DNA of 5,061 nt from Actinomycetes bacterium (GTDB lineage Bacteria; Actinomycetota; Acidimicrobiia; Acidimicrobiales; Microtrichaceae). Numbering within the stretch: the first letter of the stretch is position 1; every line of letters begins with the position of its first letter. Where the stretch lies: assembly GCA_023427825.1 (NCBI GenBank), contig JAEZAI010000014.1, positions 1 to 5,061 on the forward strand, in the 5' to 3' direction. Positions 4,627 through 5,061 of the stretch are shown piece after piece. A model generated the notes under the pieces. That model searched no databases. It was not told the origin of the DNA and saw nothing but the letters and a program-made list of their open reading frames with translations. The translations under genes and the position numbers were made by a program.

Positions 4627-5061
4627 ATGGACCGCCTCGTCCCCCTCGCCCGTGCCGAGGGCACCAGCGAGCCGGTCCGCCCGGCCGAGCCCACGACCGA
4701 GGCCCAGCGCGACCGCCGGCGGCGCATCGTGCGTGCGGCCATGGAGCTGCTGGAGCAGCACGGCTACGACGACATCCAGATGCGAGACGTGGCGGTGGGC
4801 GCCGAGGTCGCGCTCGGCACGCTCTACCGCTACTTCCCGTCCAAGGAGCAGCTGTTCGCCCACGTGCTGCTCGAGTGGAGCGCCAGCTTCGACGACGCCA
4901 TGCGGCGCCGGCTCCCCGAGCGGGGCACGGACGCGGACCGGCTCCGCCTGCTGCTCCGGCGGGCGGTCGGCGCGTTCGAGCGCCACCCCAACTACTTCCA
5001 GCTGCTCGGGGTGCTGGAGGTGTCCAAGGACCCCGCCGTCCTGGAGCCGTTCGCCGCGTAC
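4627..5061 (+). CDS. TetR-family transcriptional regulator, KstR-like DNA-binding domain, 3' end cut off
   Basis: The 145 visible residues stay open to the right edge; TetR proteins are usually 190-220 long, so about a quarter or more is missing. A charged tail of about 25 residues comes first, then the TetR DNA-binding domain. Helix 1 is AQRDRRRRIVRAAMELLEQHGYDDI (26-50). The helix-turn-helix (about 51-70) is QMRDVAVGAEVALGTLYRYF, with the hallmark GTLYRYFPSKEQLF at 64-77. The start of the ligand-binding domain (RLRLLLRRAVGAFERHPNYFQLLGVLE) follows. The pattern QRxRRxRI...GYxxxQMRxVA..A.VA.GTLYRYFPSK is close to mycobacterial KstR as I remember it, but the ligand domain seen is not enough to assign an effector. 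The ATG at 4627 is preceded by a -10 hexamer and no ribosome binding site; the next in-frame ATG, at 4741, would remove part of helix 1. Most likely a repressor of itself and of the divergent amidohydrolase. Confidence 0.93.
   Translation, partial: MDRLVPLARAEGTSEPVRPAEPTTEAQRDRRRRIVRAAMELLEQHGYDDIQMRDVAVGAEVALGTLYRYFPSKEQLFAHVLLEWSASFDDAMRRRLPERGTDADRLRLLLRRAVGAFERHPNYFQLLGVLEVSKDPAVLEPFAAY

Noticed and set aside
4579..4986. Open frame of 135 codons on the minus strand opposite the TetR gene
   Set aside because: The plus strand encodes an unmistakable TetR helix-turn-helix; the antisense product has no family pattern.
1..5061. Mobile element, CRISPR array, tRNA/rRNA or defence system
   Set aside because: No transposase or integrase, no spaced direct repeats, no tRNA-like cloverleaf and no nuclease or toxin gene could be seen; gene content is typical chromosomal.

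Overview
The window looks like a chromosomal segment from a high-GC actinobacterium. GC is about 70% by eye, codons end strongly in G or C, GTG starts are used, and one gene encodes a DUF2630 protein, a family I know essentially from Actinomycetota. Nothing narrows the genus safely; Acidimicrobiia or another soil or water actinobacterium would fit. I see no RNA gene, CRISPR array, insertion sequence, integrase, phage gene or attachment site, and no composition break. It reads as ordinary chromosome rather than an island.

Layout, left to right. (1) The 3' part of a small GlsB/YeaQ/YmgE-type membrane protein gene (+, cut by the left edge) ends at 242 and is followed at once by a strong GC hairpin. 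(2) A convergent spacer (243-390) carries that hairpin and a perfect 17-bp tandem duplication. (3) A secreted M1-family zinc metallopeptidase lies on the minus strand (391-1800). (4) A small DUF2630 gene, also minus (1924-2169), lies upstream of it. (5) A 248-bp divergent spacer (2170-2417) leads to an aldo/keto reductase on the plus strand (2418-3284). (6) A short convergent spacer holds a terminator hairpin and repeats made of the 3' end of the next gene. (7) A metal-dependent amidohydrolase (Amidohydro_2 type) lies on the minus strand (3363-4541). (8) It is divergent from a TetR-family regulator on the plus strand (4627 to beyond the right edge), with an 85-bp shared promoter region containing a 19-bp near-perfect inverted repeat.

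Functional links. The clearest one is the amidohydrolase/TetR pair. The shared spacer and operator-like palindrome suggest that the regulator controls the hydrolase and itself. The regulator's DNA-binding half resembles KstR, the mycobacterial sterol-catabolism repressor, and the palindrome resembles a KstR half-site pair with a 3-base instead of a 2-base centre. A role in lipid, sterol or aromatic catabolism is therefore a reasonable but unproven guess. The M1 peptidase, DUF2630 and reductase genes show no obvious shared pathway.

Three of the six genes (M1 peptidase, TetR and, less convincingly, the reductase) lack a Shine-Dalgarno sequence and have a -10-like hexamer ending exactly six bases before the start codon, the geometry of leaderless transcripts. 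DUF2630 and the amidohydrolase instead have good ribosome binding sites. I found no convincing new multi-gene system here; the most rewarding targets are the 4542-4626 regulatory region and the leaderless starts.
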